DNA of 64,000 nt from Gibbula magus (Eukaryota > Mollusca > Gastropoda > Trochida > Trochidae): positions 34,142,086-34,206,085 of the forward strand of contig OW388296.1 of the NCBI GenBank assembly GCA_936450465.1. Direction: 5' to 3'. Below the pieces are notes generated by a model. It was not told the DNA's origin. It did not search any database and was given only the letters and a program-made list of their open reading frames with translations. The position numbers and the translations under genes were made by a program. This document shows, piece after piece, positions 1 to 15,864 of this stretch (the stretch's first letter is position 1; each line of letters opens with the position of its first letter).

Positions 1-495
1 GGGCACATCTACAACTCGACCCCAATCTAAAAGGAGTCCACAAACAGCTGATGGGCGGGCAGATATATCAAACTCTGCTTTCTCACCGCCATATTTTTTT
101 CTTCAAAACTTCATTGCTAAATTCTTCCGAGGCCTTTCTTCATAACTTCCTACCAACCCATCTGATTACATAACTCTGTACATTCTTCATTCCTTCCCTA
201 ATTACGTTTTTACCTCATTTCTTCCCTATTCCTCTATGCTTGGATCCTTCATTTCTCCTCTTGGTTTTTGACTCCCCATCTTTCCCTCATTACCTCTCAA
301 TTATTCATCCTTCCCTTCTCTCTCCAACTTTCTACATGCATCAATTCCAACTCTTTCCACTCCCTATCATAACTTTCCCTCATCTTCCTTAGCTTTTCTA
401 ACAATCGTTTTTCATTCTCTTCTTCCCTTATTTCTATCTTCATCCTTCCCCCAATTCCCCTCTTCATCCACACCTTTACCCTCTGAAGTACTTAC

Positions 496-3827
<3,332 letters not shown>

Positions 3828-3829
3828 AT

Positions 3830-4283
3830 TGAAATCATTTGCAACATACGTTTTCCTTATACAGTAACACAATTTGACAGCTATTAATTAGAGACGGAAA
3901 ACATGAATTCACACAAAGGGTTTGTAGGCCTACCAATGAGTGATTTTAATTCTTTTAAGGGGCATAATCATGTTGGTGAGGTCACATACATGTCTAATAT
4001 TATAATTTGTGTTATTTAATTGAGAATTATCATATTTAATCTAAAATAACGGCATAACGAAAATACAATCATTCAACGTTTTGGTCATTATCGAAAACCG
4101 GACAATGCTCCTCGGTGCTTTCTGCAGCCATGAAGTCAAACGCAATTTTGGAAACTTTAATCAAGTAAATAGGAAGACAGATTTGCTTCTATAGCGTTTA
4201 ATATGTCTTATAATGAGTATACATACGTGAGATAGAGTCGTATTTGTCGGCTTCTACACAGGTTGAGACCGTGTCTTTGTTTT
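3830..4283. other. Unique flank upstream of Rab7 copy 1
   Basis: AT-rich sequence between the Rab7 copy 1 start codon and the LINE. It does not resemble the region upstream of the Rab7 copy 2 start codon. A phrase 'cgaaaaccggacaatgc' near 4094-4110 also occurs near 12460-12475 (inverted) and 16178-16195, so part of it is repeat-derived. No convincing exon was found. Confidence 0.4.
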
Positions 4284-5940
4284 CATTGAAACATACATAA
4301 GATAAGATAAGATAATTTAATAGTTATTGTCCCAATAGGGAAATTTGTTGTGTATAATTACAATTCTCCAGCATACAAAACATACAATTATCATTCAAAA
4401 CAATACATATTAACACAGTTTACAGAGACTAGAATATGCTATACATGAAAGTGTTTATTGTGCAACATTGCACTTATCAGAATTTATTTCTCTAATGCTG
4501 CAAGGTATGAATGATTGGCGAAACCTGTTTGTTCTAAAAGTCGGCATTCGCAGTCTACGCCCAGAAGGTAGTATTGAATATTCCGAAAAAAGAGGATGCG
4601 TAGAATCACCTAAAATTTTGTTTGCCTTTTTTGGATAACTGCTGCTCATAACAACTGCCGATAGTTTCAATAGGAAGCCCAATGATTTTAGAAGCGATAT
4701 TAACGAGTTTTGCCAATTTGTTTTTGTTTTGGACAGACAGGTTTCCGTACCAACTTAAACAAAATTAAATGTTATGACATTTTGAATGAAGGTTCTGTAA
4801 AATAACATCATGATGGTTTGGTCAATTTTGAAATGTTTTAGTTTCCACAGGAAATGTAAACGTTGCTGTCCCTTCTTATATATTTTCTCAGTGTTCTCAT
4901 TCCAGGAGAGTTTAGAATCAAGGATAGTACCCAAATACTTATATTCATTTACTCTTTCTATATCATTTCCATCAATGCTTACACTTACAGCATCTAATGT
5001 AGACTTAGTTCTTCTAAAATCAATAACCATTTCCTTAGTTTTTTGAACGTTCAAATATAAAGAATTAGCTTTACACCAATCGATAAATCTGAACATCTCC
5101 GATCTGTAGGCAACTTCCGATTCTCTTATAAGGCCTACCACTGCAGCATCATCAGCAAACTTAATGGTGAAACATGAATCAGCATTTGAAGAACAGTCAT
5201 TTGTGTACAAGATAAACAAAATTGGTGAAACAACACAACCCTGTGGGGCGCCAGTAGAAATACTTACAGTTGAAGATTTAACACTATTAACTTGTACAAA
5301 TTGCTGTCTGTTAACAAGGAAGGAATTTATCCATTTAATGATATTTGAGTTCACATTCATATGAGAAAGCTTATCAATTAACAGGTGAGGTTGAATGGTA
5401 TTGAAGGCAGATGAAAAATCAACAAACATTATTCGGACATATAACTCGAACTATAATTTCCAAGTGCTTATAGATGCTATTTAAGAGTGTTGTTTTGCAT
5501 CATCTACTCCACGCCGTGCTCTGTAAGCAAATTGAAATGGGTCTAAAACGTCAATCACATCATTTAACAACAAGCCCTTAACAATTCGTTCTAAAAATTT
5601 CATAGCAACAGACGTGAGAGCCACTGGCCTGTAGTCGTTGTTAACAGAGGTTTTTTTTCTCTTTTTTTTGGCAAAGGGATTATTTTTTACATTTTCCAAA
5701 GAATGGGGACATGATGGGAATTCAATGATTCTTGATAAATCTTTTGAAAAATAGCAGCTAGTTGGACTCTACACTCTTTAAGAACAACTCCAAGCAAGTT
5801 ATCGAGTCCACAGGCTTTGTGTGAATTAATCATAGCAAATGAATTGATCAGATCATCCGTTGAAATATTTAACACCTCACATGGCGCCCCCCACTTTTCC
5901 ACAGCCTGAAATGTTTTGAGGGACCACAATCGAGATGTAA
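4284..5940 (-). pseudogene. Non-LTR retrotransposon (LINE) reverse transcriptase fragment, 5'-truncated and frameshifted
   Basis: Three minus-strand pieces in different frames read as one reverse transcriptase: 5687-5929 (finger region), 5481-5699 (contains DYRPVALTS), and 4755-5429 (starts MFVDFSSAFNTI; then STGAPQGCVVSPILF; then the catalytic-type box KFADDAAVVG and the thumb region). No endonuclease domain is seen upstream, so the copy is 5'-truncated, and frameshifts plus stops make it dead. The 3' end is marked by a short GATAA-type tandem run near 4300-4315, a usual LINE tail. The motif style fits the CR1/Rex1-like side of non-LTR elements, but the clade was not tested. It lies just upstream of Rab7 copy 1. 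Confidence 0.85.
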
Positions 5941-6224
5941 ACGCAAATCCAGATATTTAAGACCAAATATATAGAGACTAACTTTGATTTTGCAAGGTAA
6001 CTCCCCAACGGTTCTTGTGAAGGCGAAAGTGTCCTATTTCCGGCTTTATAAGGACTAATACGGCATTGTCAAACACCCAAATATGACCTGATTTCAAATC
6101 ATCGGTCAAACTGTAGTAACATTCACCTTGGCGTCTCTATAACTAGCCCCCACCCCCGCGCTGACAGAATTCAAAATCTTAGCCTGGTCTCTGTTCCAAG
6201 TAGTTCCTCTGGGATCATGAAGAT

Positions 6225-6765
6225 ATGACATATTGCTCCTTGTGCTCCGACCGTATGCCTAGAAAGTGGAGACAGGACCTCATCAGAAGGATTCCATGTT
6301 CATATTTTTCAGATGCAGATCTGATATACATCTTAAATACTCTATATCCCCGTTGCCATCAACACGAGTTGATGAAAGTTACAAATATCCGAGGCTTGCC
6401 GAGGATATTTTTACTTTTATCAACGAGTGTTGATATATTTGATATCAGAAGACACGAGGGTGAGATTCTATTTATCATCCAAAATCATTCTTATTACGTT
6501 TAAGTGAAAATAGTGTACATCTCTGAGCACATCTCTGCCATTTTACTTCCAGTGAGGTCATAGCATTGTGACGTCATCATGTTTAGGACGTCATAGCATT
6601 GTGACGTCATTATTCGATGATGTAAAAGCATTGTGATGTCATGTAGTTGACGGCGACAGGGCATTGTGCAAAATCTACTGCCAAAAAGATATCTCCTAGG
6701 AGATATCGCTTGATCTCACACAAGCGATATCTCCTGTGGAACACAGTTTTGGATGATAAATGTTA
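6225..6765. repeat. Palindromic interspersed repeat carrying TGACGTCA motifs
   Basis: It shares several phrases with copies near 33945-34745, 39455-39845 and 48395-48725: 'gatatcaaatatatcaacac'-type segments, 'gcattgtgacgtcat' blocks, and paired 'agatatcgct' segments that can fold on each other (6690-6735). The element is rich in inverted repeats. Two full TGACGTCA palindromes lie near 6570 and 6608. No coding sequence is seen. Element class is unknown. Confidence 0.6.
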
Positions 6766-7059
6766 AACTCTGTATAATAAATACAACCCCCTTTTCGCGC
6801 CATTTAAAAAAAACTATGCACTTGCATTTTGTTCTTGCCCACAGAGGCCATTATTGTCGAAAAAGTGTCATTTATGTTATAATTATTGCGTCTTCTGATG
6901 CACCAAGTACTTGGCCTTGAAACTGGCTTTGGGCTGGATCGTCAACTTGTGCTTTCTAGTCGCCTATTTTCGAGAATACTTGCCCCCAGTAGGCGAGAAC
7001 AAAATGTTGTGTGAAAGGTGGAGCCCCATCCACCTTTTGAAGTACACAGGGTACACGGC

Positions 7060-7175
7060 ATCCTCGGTTACCCATGGTTTTATATATGCTCCGTTACTCC
7101 GTTACTCTCCACTATATCACATGTGATATAGTGGAGAGTGACGGAGCATATATAAAACCATGGGTAACCGAGGAT
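7060..7175. repeat. Near-perfect palindrome (foldback)
   Basis: Two arms of about 55 bp are inverted copies of each other, meeting at CACATGTG (7118-7125) with almost no loop. The left arm contains one extra 8-bp unit (the phrase 'ttactccg' is doubled near 7093-7105) not present in the right arm. Outside the arms, 'gggtac' on the left and 'gggtacc' on the right suggest partial extension. Confidence 0.85.
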
Positions 7176-7379
7176 GGGTACCGGGGAAATATTAATATTG
7201 TTTCAGTCTTCATGGCGGAAAGCCTCCTGTTATTCTGTGGTTGCGTATAGCGGCGATGTTCTTCCTGGGAGTCTGATATGGGTCTCGGGTCTCACAGTGA
7301 GGCTGTCTCGCCACTAGATAACGATCTGTTGGACTGGTACTGTGGTTCTAGTGCATGATTGGTGTAACATGTTTTCATT

Positions 7380-7470
7380 TATTCACTTTAAAATTCACTT
7401 CAATTAACTTCACTTTAACTCACAAGTTAATTCACTTAGATTAACTTCACTTTAATTCACTTCAATTATT
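7380..7470. repeat. Degenerate short tandem repeat (attcacttcaatt/attaacttcacttta)
   Basis: Four to six imperfect copies of a unit near 15-25 bp mixing 'attaacttcacttta' and 'attcacttcaatt' lie in a row. Simple-sequence repeat; nothing else is seen in it. Confidence 0.5.
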
Positions 7471-7479
7471 AACATAATT

Positions 7480-9980
7480 CCTGGATCCGTCACTGATATA
7501 TATAGAAAGAAAAAACGTTTTCACAGTAGGCCTATCTTTCTATAGAACGTTTTTAATTGGACGTTTAAAAAAGACACCAAATATACACAGTGACCCCTGC
7601 ATGTGAAATGTGTTTCTCTTTTCGAAAGGATCCCATTTGTCTCTCGATTTGGTTGTTCATGCATGTTCAACAAGTGGATAAAGAATCATATATAAGGTGA
7701 AAATAGATGATTTGATCAATAAGTGTATGAGTTTTAATGTAAACTTGATCTTTATCAGCAGAGAACAGTAAAAACGTTTTTAAAAATATAGATCAGCATT
7801 TCCAAGTTGCGATTAAATTAATTTTCACTGAAACTCTAAATGATCATGAAAAGGCTTGTTTTATAAATTCACAAGGAGGTATCCTGAGGCTGACATTGAC
7901 TGTCAACTTTTTACTGGATGTTTTATTTATGTATTTGAATCGGATCACTGTCCGAACCTCGGTTAGTTTGCCCTTTATTCTATTCTTGTAACGTGTTGAG
8001 GCGAGACTTGAATTTTTTAAAAGTGTCAGTCTGTCTGCCTGTCTAGATTGTTGAGTGTAATCCGCCGAGAGGTGTCGCTGCAAGCAGGAAGTTATCAAGG
8101 TAGGTTCAGGGTGTTATACCCGGAGTCAGTATTTTACTAAATGAAGTATAGAGAAGTTCATTGATAACTTATACATACACAAACTATTGGCAGGTAGCTC
8201 AAGATACAGTTGTATCAGTTTAAATTAATATGTGACATTGATAGCGTTTGTATTTAGCCTATTAATTATTCCTACTTTCTCTTTTGGTAAGGATACGGCT
8301 TATAACATGTATGTGCTTTAGAAGTTCCGATTTGATGTTTGATGAAGCCAATATTTATAGACTCGGTAAGAGTAACACAAAGTAATCGATATACTAGACG
8401 ATTCATCAGTAGAGTATAAACAATTCTATGTATTTAACACATAAGTAGACAACTACTGTAATTGTCTCTTTAGACTGGCGGGAAACTTGTTGAAACCTGC
8501 ACTGTTGCTAAGGTAATCAATATACAACAAAGGGAGGTAACTCGTAGTGTACCTTTTCACAATGTTATAAGTCATTGTCAGAAATAATAGCAAAACAACG
8601 GGGCTCAAATACAAAACTTTTGCTGTTTGACACTATGTTTTTTTTAAAGATTAAACGCGAGAAGCATTAAACAAATTTAATTCAATTAGATTCATTGCTA
8701 GCATTGTTTTTAGCCAATTTATGTTCCTACTTTCACAGGGGCTTGTATTGCTGAAAACAAACAATTGCTAGGTCAAATACTACAATGCGTTATATACCCT
8801 ATATTAATAAATAAAGAAAGGGGTGCAACGCCAATTTTACCCCCTGCCCAAACAAGTCCACATTTCAAAATGTGATTTCAAGTGTGAAAAACGTTATTTA
8901 CTATTTGACACATTAAAGGGAGGGTTCTGTCGCCAGCTTGGTTTTTTTTAGCATTACGTGAAATGAAAACACTCTATAATGTACCTAATTTTAAAAAAAA
9001 TTAATAATAAAAGACATACACAATGTGACTGTAGTATTCACATAGTAACAGATCACATGTCATAAGACTAATAAACAAATAATAAAATGTTATTCTGTTG
9101 CAAAGTGTTCCCCAATCACAGTCCCAATGAATGGCTTCAGTTCTCATTGTTTTTATTTTTCAACAAATGTGCACCGTATATCAAGTTGTGAAATATAAAG
9201 CCATCAAAATATTACCTTCATTAGTATCTTCCAATATGACTGTTTTAATCATGTATTGATAACATATATGTGTAATCAGTAATATCCTCTCGTATTTTGT
9301 TTCCACAAAAAATACCCCGATAGAACATCCCTTTTGAGTACTTCTATGTCTTCTTTAGATTGGCAGACAATTTGTTGAAACGTGTAATTGAGAATGTCGA
9401 TTGAAAAAAAGTGAGGGAACCCGTCATATCCTATTTGTTACACTATCAGGATCAAGAGTTTTCTATGATAGACTTGTATCTGATACAGTGGAGGATCCAA
9501 ACCTTTTTGCATGGGCGGGTATGTGGAAGAAACAAATTTGAACCAAGCTAATTGAACAGTAAACAGCACATATGTGGTGAGTTGGAACGTAATAAAGCCA
9601 AATAAAATTTAAGAAACGCAATGGATGCACCTTTAAGTATTTACAGATATTGAATAAAGGTATGATTGATTTTCTATTTAATTACCTGAGATCTGAAAAT
9701 GAAAGTGATAGATTCCAACAAATACAGTTTTGTTTGTAAATACAGGAAACACAAAGATTTTGTTCAAACACTCTCCAGTAAAAAAATCAAAGTAACAAAA
9801 TCGGTTTTGCAACAAAATACTTGATCAAATAATTTTCTGCAAAGAGACATCTATATTATATAATATGTATTATCAAAAATGCAATGCCTAACTTAATCAT
9901 CTATAATTTGAAAACTTTAAAATTGAGAAAAGTTCGAAAAAATTTAAGATGGTTACCTTTCAGTCTCTCTCAACAACTAA
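7480..9980. other. Gene-poor AT-rich stretch
   Basis: No exon-like open frame with splice sites was recognised. Two segments (about 8465-8540 and 9350-9425) share the phrase pattern 'tctttaga-tggc-g-caa-ttgttgaaac', and 9570-9636 is a fragment of the repeat seen at 12138 and 16440-16515 (ending 'caatggatgcaccttta'). Confidence 0.4.
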
Positions 9981-10039
9981 ATACATTACCAAGGATCTCT
10001 GCATTATAAGGAAGAAGTAACAAGTATGTTATAAATGTG

Positions 10040-10525
10040 TAGGGGTGCAACAATACATCGAACTATTGATGCATCGCAATAGTTGGCTTGGCAATAGTAC
10101 TTTATCGATAGTATATACAAAAACACTATCACTATCGCAATAGTAAGGTTTACTATCGATACTATCAAAACTATTAAATTTCCCTTAATTATGAATGATT
10201 TACACAAGCCTCACTGCATTTGATTCAAGATTTGTCATTTTAGAATGTCAAAAGGGAAGAACTGGAGATAGGAAATAGCAAAATAACAAAAAGTCTTTGC
10301 ATTTATGATTTCTTTACTGATTTTGGTTCCATAGTCCTTACATCAATGAAACATTTCTACTAAAACCTATCAGAAATCTAGCTGATTATTGCGTATTTGT
10401 ACCCAAAAAAGCTATCACAATAGTTGTTGAGATACTGAGTTACAATAGTCTATCGCTATCGCAATAATAAGTGGCAATAGACTATCGCTATCGCAATAGT
10501 CTCTTTGGGTCAATAGTCACCCCTA
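10040..10525. mobile_element. hAT-type MITE with 8-bp target duplication
   Basis: Begins TAGGGGTG and ends CACCCCTA, flanked by exact 8-bp direct repeats TAAATGTG at 10032-10039 and 10526-10533. Inside are many inverted 'tatcgcaatagt' motifs. An 8-bp duplication and a TAGGG-type terminus are hallmarks of hAT transposons; at 486 bp with no transposase it is non-autonomous. The element at 62621-63071 has the same kind of ends. Confidence 0.8.
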
Positions 10526-10953
10526 TAAATGTGTGACCTCTATCGTTTTACTCCATAAGAGCAGTGCACTAAAGAGATTAATCCCACAGGAGCACAGAAT
10601 TTTAATTAATTGTGTACATCATCCTTCTCTCCCTGTATTTTAACCCATAACACTACTAATTACTCTCAGTGTGTTAAAGGAGAAATTCTCATAGTGGATA
10701 AAAATAACCAGCCAATGACATGACTTTAAATCGAAGAATGTTGAAAGTCCCTGGATGAGAAGAACGATAAGCGATCATCAACTTTCAAAACACACATTTC
10801 ATTGGCTGACAATATACATTCTATAAATATCACTACGTAACCAGCTGGTAACCTTCACGAACATTTTCCGTACTACACACTCAGGGTATGAAATAGTGAA
10901 AAGTTTAAAACAAAACTTTAAAAAAAAGCTGAGGAAGCAGGATGTATGTATAA

Positions 10954-11120
10954 GCACAGGGGCGTGTATCGCTTAGAAACAGCGTTTGAAAGACATATAC
11001 CTATATAGACCCTACCCTATTATTATATTAAAAGGACATTCCTTTTATATAGTAATAGGGTAGGGTCTATATATGTATATGTCTTTCAACGCTGTTTCTA
11101 AGCAATACACGCCCCTGTGC
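10954..11120. repeat. Long palindrome (foldback), 167 bp
   Basis: Starts GCACAGGGGCGTGTAT and ends ATACACGCCCCTGTGC, with arms of about 75-80 bp that pair almost throughout; the centre is 'aaaaggacattcctttt' near 11031-11047. A few mismatches show it is not brand new. No open frame. Confidence 0.85.
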
Positions 11121-11254
11121 ATCCAACAAAGATGGTATTATCGAAAGATGAACTTCCTAGCGTTCTAGTTCTTTCAGGGATGTCGAAAAAAATTTAAGTG
11201 GTGACACCCTGCCACGCTGAAATCTTAGGACGGATCAAGTGCAACTGAATAAAA

Positions 11255-11450
11255 ACTTGTAACAATTTTACAAAGGTGTTATTCAATTTCAGCTTCCTAA
11301 ACCATTTGGTTTTGGAGAAGAAGTTGTTTAATCGTTTTTATAAATATAAAATGCTTGTCATATTTTGAGCCAAACCTTCCCAAAAACATATTCTAAAAGT
11401 TTTTTGCCCGACCGACGGACAACAACCTTTTAGGCATGAATAGCTTGAAA
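11255..11450. repeat. Degenerate core repeat of a Helentron-like element
   Basis: Contains 'ggttttggagaagaagttgttt', then 'gcccgaccgacggac' (relic of the CCGT microsatellite) and a worn 'aggcatgaatagctt' resembling the CCTGATGAGCT end. Related stretches are at 16600-16790 and, inverted, 12633-12790. Confidence 0.45.
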
Positions 11451-11545
11451 TTCACAAGATTATCTACTGTTGAAATCTTTTTATATTTATCATTTATATT
11501 ACAATTCGGTGAAATATAATTTTACAATTGTTTTATATTTTTCAG

Positions 11546-14500
11546 ATGGACGCACTTACAAAATTGAACGAACATTTTCTGTCGTGCAACATTTGTACAG
11601 AGATCTACAAAGACCCATGTACTATCGGCTGTTACCATACCTTCTGCAGAAAATGTTTGACAAAATATACAAAAACTCGAAGAGACGCCATCACTGCCAA
11701 ATCCATCCGTTGTCCGAACTGCAACCAGATGACGAAAGTTCCTCGACCTCAAGAACCAGTGGATCAGTGGTGTCAACAGTTCAAGCCGAGTTTCCTCATA
11801 CAAGGGCTTCTGGATTCATTCACGTCTCAGGAGAGTTCAGGTACTGATATTGTTCGTTAGTTTCGAGTATATAAGATACAATATTTTTATTTAAAAATAA
11901 CTTAACATCTTGTAAATTATATCTATGTGATATTAACTAAAAGTTTCTTTAGGAAATATATTGCTAATGGACTTGTATGCAGAGAGAAGACAGTTATTTT
12001 CAAGTCTGATAAGGAAGACAATGTGTCAGAAAAAAAAGAATGAAAGAATTATTACCTACTAATAAAATTCCATTAAAACAGTTTAGTTTTTAATTCTAGG
12101 TGAAGGGGTTTAATTTTAACAACCAGTTGGTTCATTAAAGGTGCATCCATTGTGTTTCATAAAATCTTATTTGGCTTTAATACGTTCCAACTCACCACAC
12201 GTGCTGTCTACAATACAAATAAATTCACTCAGCTTGCATATTTATCCCTAATCGCCAAATATATCAGAATTACTAGTTTCCAATTAAAATTGAGTAACAT
12301 CATTATGCATCTGCAGAAACCGAAACTACACGTCCCATTTACATGCACAGTAGTTATGTGACCTATTGAACATTATCAACTCAAATTTGTCGTTTTGGCT
12401 GTTATAAATAAGATTCCAATATTACGTTTGACTCATTGACGCGCGCCACACGCGGTGCATTGTCCGGTTTTCGATCAGAAATCACTACTTTTACCTTCAT
12501 ATCGTCAATATGCTAAGTCTACTATCATCAAAATGGTAGTTTTCCGTAACAGTCGGTACTTCTCAATAAAGTAATTCCATTTATAACGTTTGCAATATGT
12601 GACCCCCAACAACACAATGGATGTACCTTTAACAACTTCTATGAAAGCACATGATACAGAAAGCTTAACATTTCGGAATATAACATTTGTTACAAAGAAA
12701 CTGAAGTTTTCTAAATCCCCTTCAAGTATGGGCATGTCAGGGTGTCCACACTCAAACATTCCCTTTATAAAATAATACAGTTACAAAAAAACAATTTTGT
12801 GACCCCCAACAACACAATGGATGTACCTTTAACAAGTTTTGATTTTTTTAAGTAAATTTGGTAACAACCATTATGTTTAACTTAGTTTCAGCACAAGAAC
12901 AACATTTATTGTTAAACATAACTTTTTTCAATATTTATTAAAATGTCAACAAGAATTCACACAATTTACTATTTTCATGGTGCGAATAAATAAATTTGTC
13001 AAATACTCCAATATTCCAACAGTATCACATGTTATAACGTTTTTCTCTATGTTTATTTTCAATTGAAACATTATTCCTCCTTCAGGTCCTGTTGATCACC
13101 GTTGCTTCACTTGTCAGCAAAATGGGAGGACAACACAAGCTAAATCAGTTTGTGAAGATTGTGACATCTTGTTCTGTGAAGCCTGTACTAAAGTACATGT
13201 GACCACTCCAATGGCAGCAGATCACGTGATTTCAACTCAAGGCGCTGGATCAACTCCTCAACTCAAGAAATGCAGAGTAATGTGCAAGGAGCACAACTGT
13301 GTGGTTGAATTTTGTTGCAAAGATTGTCAGAAAGCTGTTTGTCACAAATGCTGTATCGTCTACCACAGGAAATGTCACTCTGTTGTCACCCTCAACTCAA
13401 TGATTCCTGAAATGAAACATGTACTACAGCAAAATTACGATCATATTGACTCTCAAGGACAACAGGTAGGAAACACTTTGAAGAGTAGGAGATCAGAAGT
13501 GGAGGAAACAACACAACACAAATCTTCTCTGCAGTCAGAGATCAGAAGAGTCAGTCAGCAAGCCGTGGATCTGATCAGAAGAAAGGAGAAGAAACTCCTG
13601 GATGAACTGGATGTGATCACTGAGAAGCAAACAGGAGAACTGAGAGGTCAGATAAAATCTGGAGAAATTGACCTGCAAACATATCAACAGTACACTGAGT
13701 TCATCAAACAAGTCCTGCAGTCTGACAGTGCAATGGATCTCTTTGATATGTACACGCTGTGTCAGTCAGGGGAGATAACTGCTGAAATACAGAGAAAAGA
13801 CAAACAAGGAGACAGAACAAAGAAAGTTGAGTTTGAGAATCAGCTGGATGTGGATCAAATTGACGGGACTTTACAACTTGGTCGTTTAAAGTTTACAGAA
13901 GACAAGTTCAATCTCCAGGATACACCTAAACCCCTGTCTACAGTCAGTACTAAATCAAAGGATGACAACGAGACACCAGATCCCTGTGACATTGAAGTTT
14001 TGAATATTGCTGGAACAGATACACTGGTTGTTACTGACTACAGGAATTCAAGTGTCAGGTCCTGTTACACAAAACGTGGCACACCTCACTGTACATCTCT
14101 CAAACTTGATGAACGTCCCTGTACATTAACAAAGATTAGCCAGGACAGAGTAGCTGTATCACACTGGTCACACAGAATTGAACTAATCAAACTGACTCCT
14201 GACCCAGTCCGTGTTTCCTCAATCAAAACAAAGAAGGAGTACAGATGTCTGACTGCTCTCATTGACACGACTCTTGCTGCAGGTTGTTGGGGTAATCCCA
14301 GTATTGACGTCCTGGATCTGTCAGGGAGAGTCCTGAGATCTGTGATCACACCCAGCACTTGTCAGCAGCTGATACAGGAACCACGGTACATGTGTACAAC
14401 ACGTCAGGGTCACATTGTAGTGGTAAATGAGATGTCAGATACTGTCTACTGTGTAACACAGCAGGGGGAGGTTCTGTACACATACAAGCTGATAGGAGGG

Positions 14501-14719
14501 TATGCATGTGGTGGTGTAACAACTACAGACATTGGTTCTGTTATCGTGGCTGATCCCCATGGCAACAAGATCATCCAGCTGACTGAGACAGGGGAGTATG
14601 TGAGAGATCTGCTGACTGAACAAGATGGGATTGTTAGACCACGGGGAATATGTGTACACGGGAACAAACTGTATGTTACAGAAGACAGGAGGGAAACTGT
14701 CAAGATATTTCAGTTGTGA
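11546..14719 (+). CDS. TRIM-like RING/B-box protein with C-terminal beta-propeller
   Basis: Probable E3 ubiquitin ligase. Two coding exons, 11546-11840 and 13086-14719, are joined by a phase-1 intron (GT at 11841, AG at 13084-13085) to give 642 residues. A good acceptor (polypyrimidine then AG) lies directly before the ATG, so a non-coding exon probably sits upstream. The RING finger uses C14, C17, C29, H31, C34, C37, C56, C59. A first B-box begins at C105/C108; the second starts about C165 and H168. Heptad-like, charged coiled coil runs about 210-300. The last ~240 residues alternate beta-type blades, ending with an NHL-like repeat (RPRGICVHGNKLYVTE). This order matches TRIM2/3/56-type proteins, which are expanded in molluscs; no filamin domain was noticed. 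The exact family member is not assigned. Confidence 0.88.
12138..12829. mobile_element. Intronic Tc1/mariner-like MITE plus older core repeat (copy A)
   Basis: Starts AAGGTGCATCCATTGTG after a TA, and an inverted version of that end (CACAATGGATGTACCTT, then TA) occurs both near 12613-12631 and near 12813-12831. TA duplications and ~17-bp inverted ends suggest a Tc1/mariner-type MITE. The 12633-12790 part resembles an older core repeat. Almost the whole block (12138-12790) recurs inverted at 15865-16515. The conserved 84-aa ORF seen in both copies follows from their near identity and is not treated as a gene. Confidence 0.65.
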
Positions 14720-15039
14720 GCCTCATTGATATTGACAAAGTTCGATTTTGAAATAACTTTCTGTCATTCCTTTATAAATCTCAAGTAAAAGAACAATATC
14801 TTTGCTTCAGAACATAAAACTTGTTAATGTGTTTCAGTCAATAACATTCTTTATCTAAAGCGTCAAATAGTTTGCACTTATGAACTATAATCATAATGTA
14901 TCAATAATTGTCCATTGTTCAAGTTATTGTTTATTTGTTCATTGAGCAAATTATTCTTCTACTATTTGAACATACAAATCCAAAAGTGAATGGTAACATT
15001 GTTCTTTTTTTCTGTTCACAAGGAAAGATAGTGAAATAT

Positions 15040-15540
15040 CTATATACCCCTTATTTGGTCCACAGGTCAATAAATTCACAATTTTAAATTCTCTTCGGCT
15101 AAATAGTCTGCACACAATATTACAGCCTTAGTTATAGGTCTTTTCATTCTGGAGAAGATGATAATAGGTTTTTAGGTTATGACCTGTACGGCCCTGATTT
15201 GGGGCCACAGGGTCACCAAATCTACAATTTAGAATCCCCATTTGTTAAATAGCATGTACACAACTTTTAAGTGTTTAAAGCCTTTTAATCTTGGGAGAAG
15301 AAGATGAAAATAGGTTTTTAGGTCATGGCCTGTGAGGCCCTTATTTGGTGCCACAGGGCCATCAAATCTACAATTTAGAATCTCAATTGGCCAAGGAGTC
15401 TGCACATCAAATTTAAGCTCTTGGAGTCATTGGTTCTAGAGAAGAAGTCAGAAAAATAAAAAGTTTAAGGACGGATGGCAGGACGCTATGCCATGCAATG
15501 CCATGCCATAAGCCCATCGGGTCTTCCAGGCTAGAAAAAT
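15040..15540 (-). mobile_element. Truncated Helentron-like (pearl/HINE) element
   Basis: Contains three core repeats ('ggggccacagggtcacc', 'ctggagaaga-gatgaaaataggttttt') from about 15050 to 15440, then a worn CCGT-type stretch (15470-15485) and a decayed end at 15520-15535. The terminal hairpin side is missing. It lies shortly downstream of the TRIM-like gene. Confidence 0.65.
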
Positions 15541-15654
15541 CTAATACAGTACAATCCATTACCATAAATTTGAAAACATAAACCCTGTAACTATCCACAG
15601 ACAGTGAATGAGACACAAGGACTTTCAACCATTATTACACTTAATTATGTAACA

Positions 15655-15728
15655 GTCTCTGCTCTCTCAGCAATGACAAATACTCTTGAAAGCAGCGTTA
15701 AACCCAAACTCACCTCACCTCACCTCAG
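15655..15728 (+). repeat. SINE 3' end fragment
   Basis: The phrase 'aatactcttgaaagcagcg' followed by a CTCACCTCACC-type tail matches the inverted tail of the tRNA-derived SINE at 40530-40830. The promoter half is absent. Confidence 0.5.
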
Positions 15729-15864
15729 CAATGACAAACATGCCAAGCTTTGAGAGTCCGCATAAACTATTATAGGTGCAGCTACGTTATATTCAATGTT
15801 TGAGACTTGAAATTTGGATCATTTGTTATTCATTATGTAAAGATGATTTGCTTAAAATTGTTGT

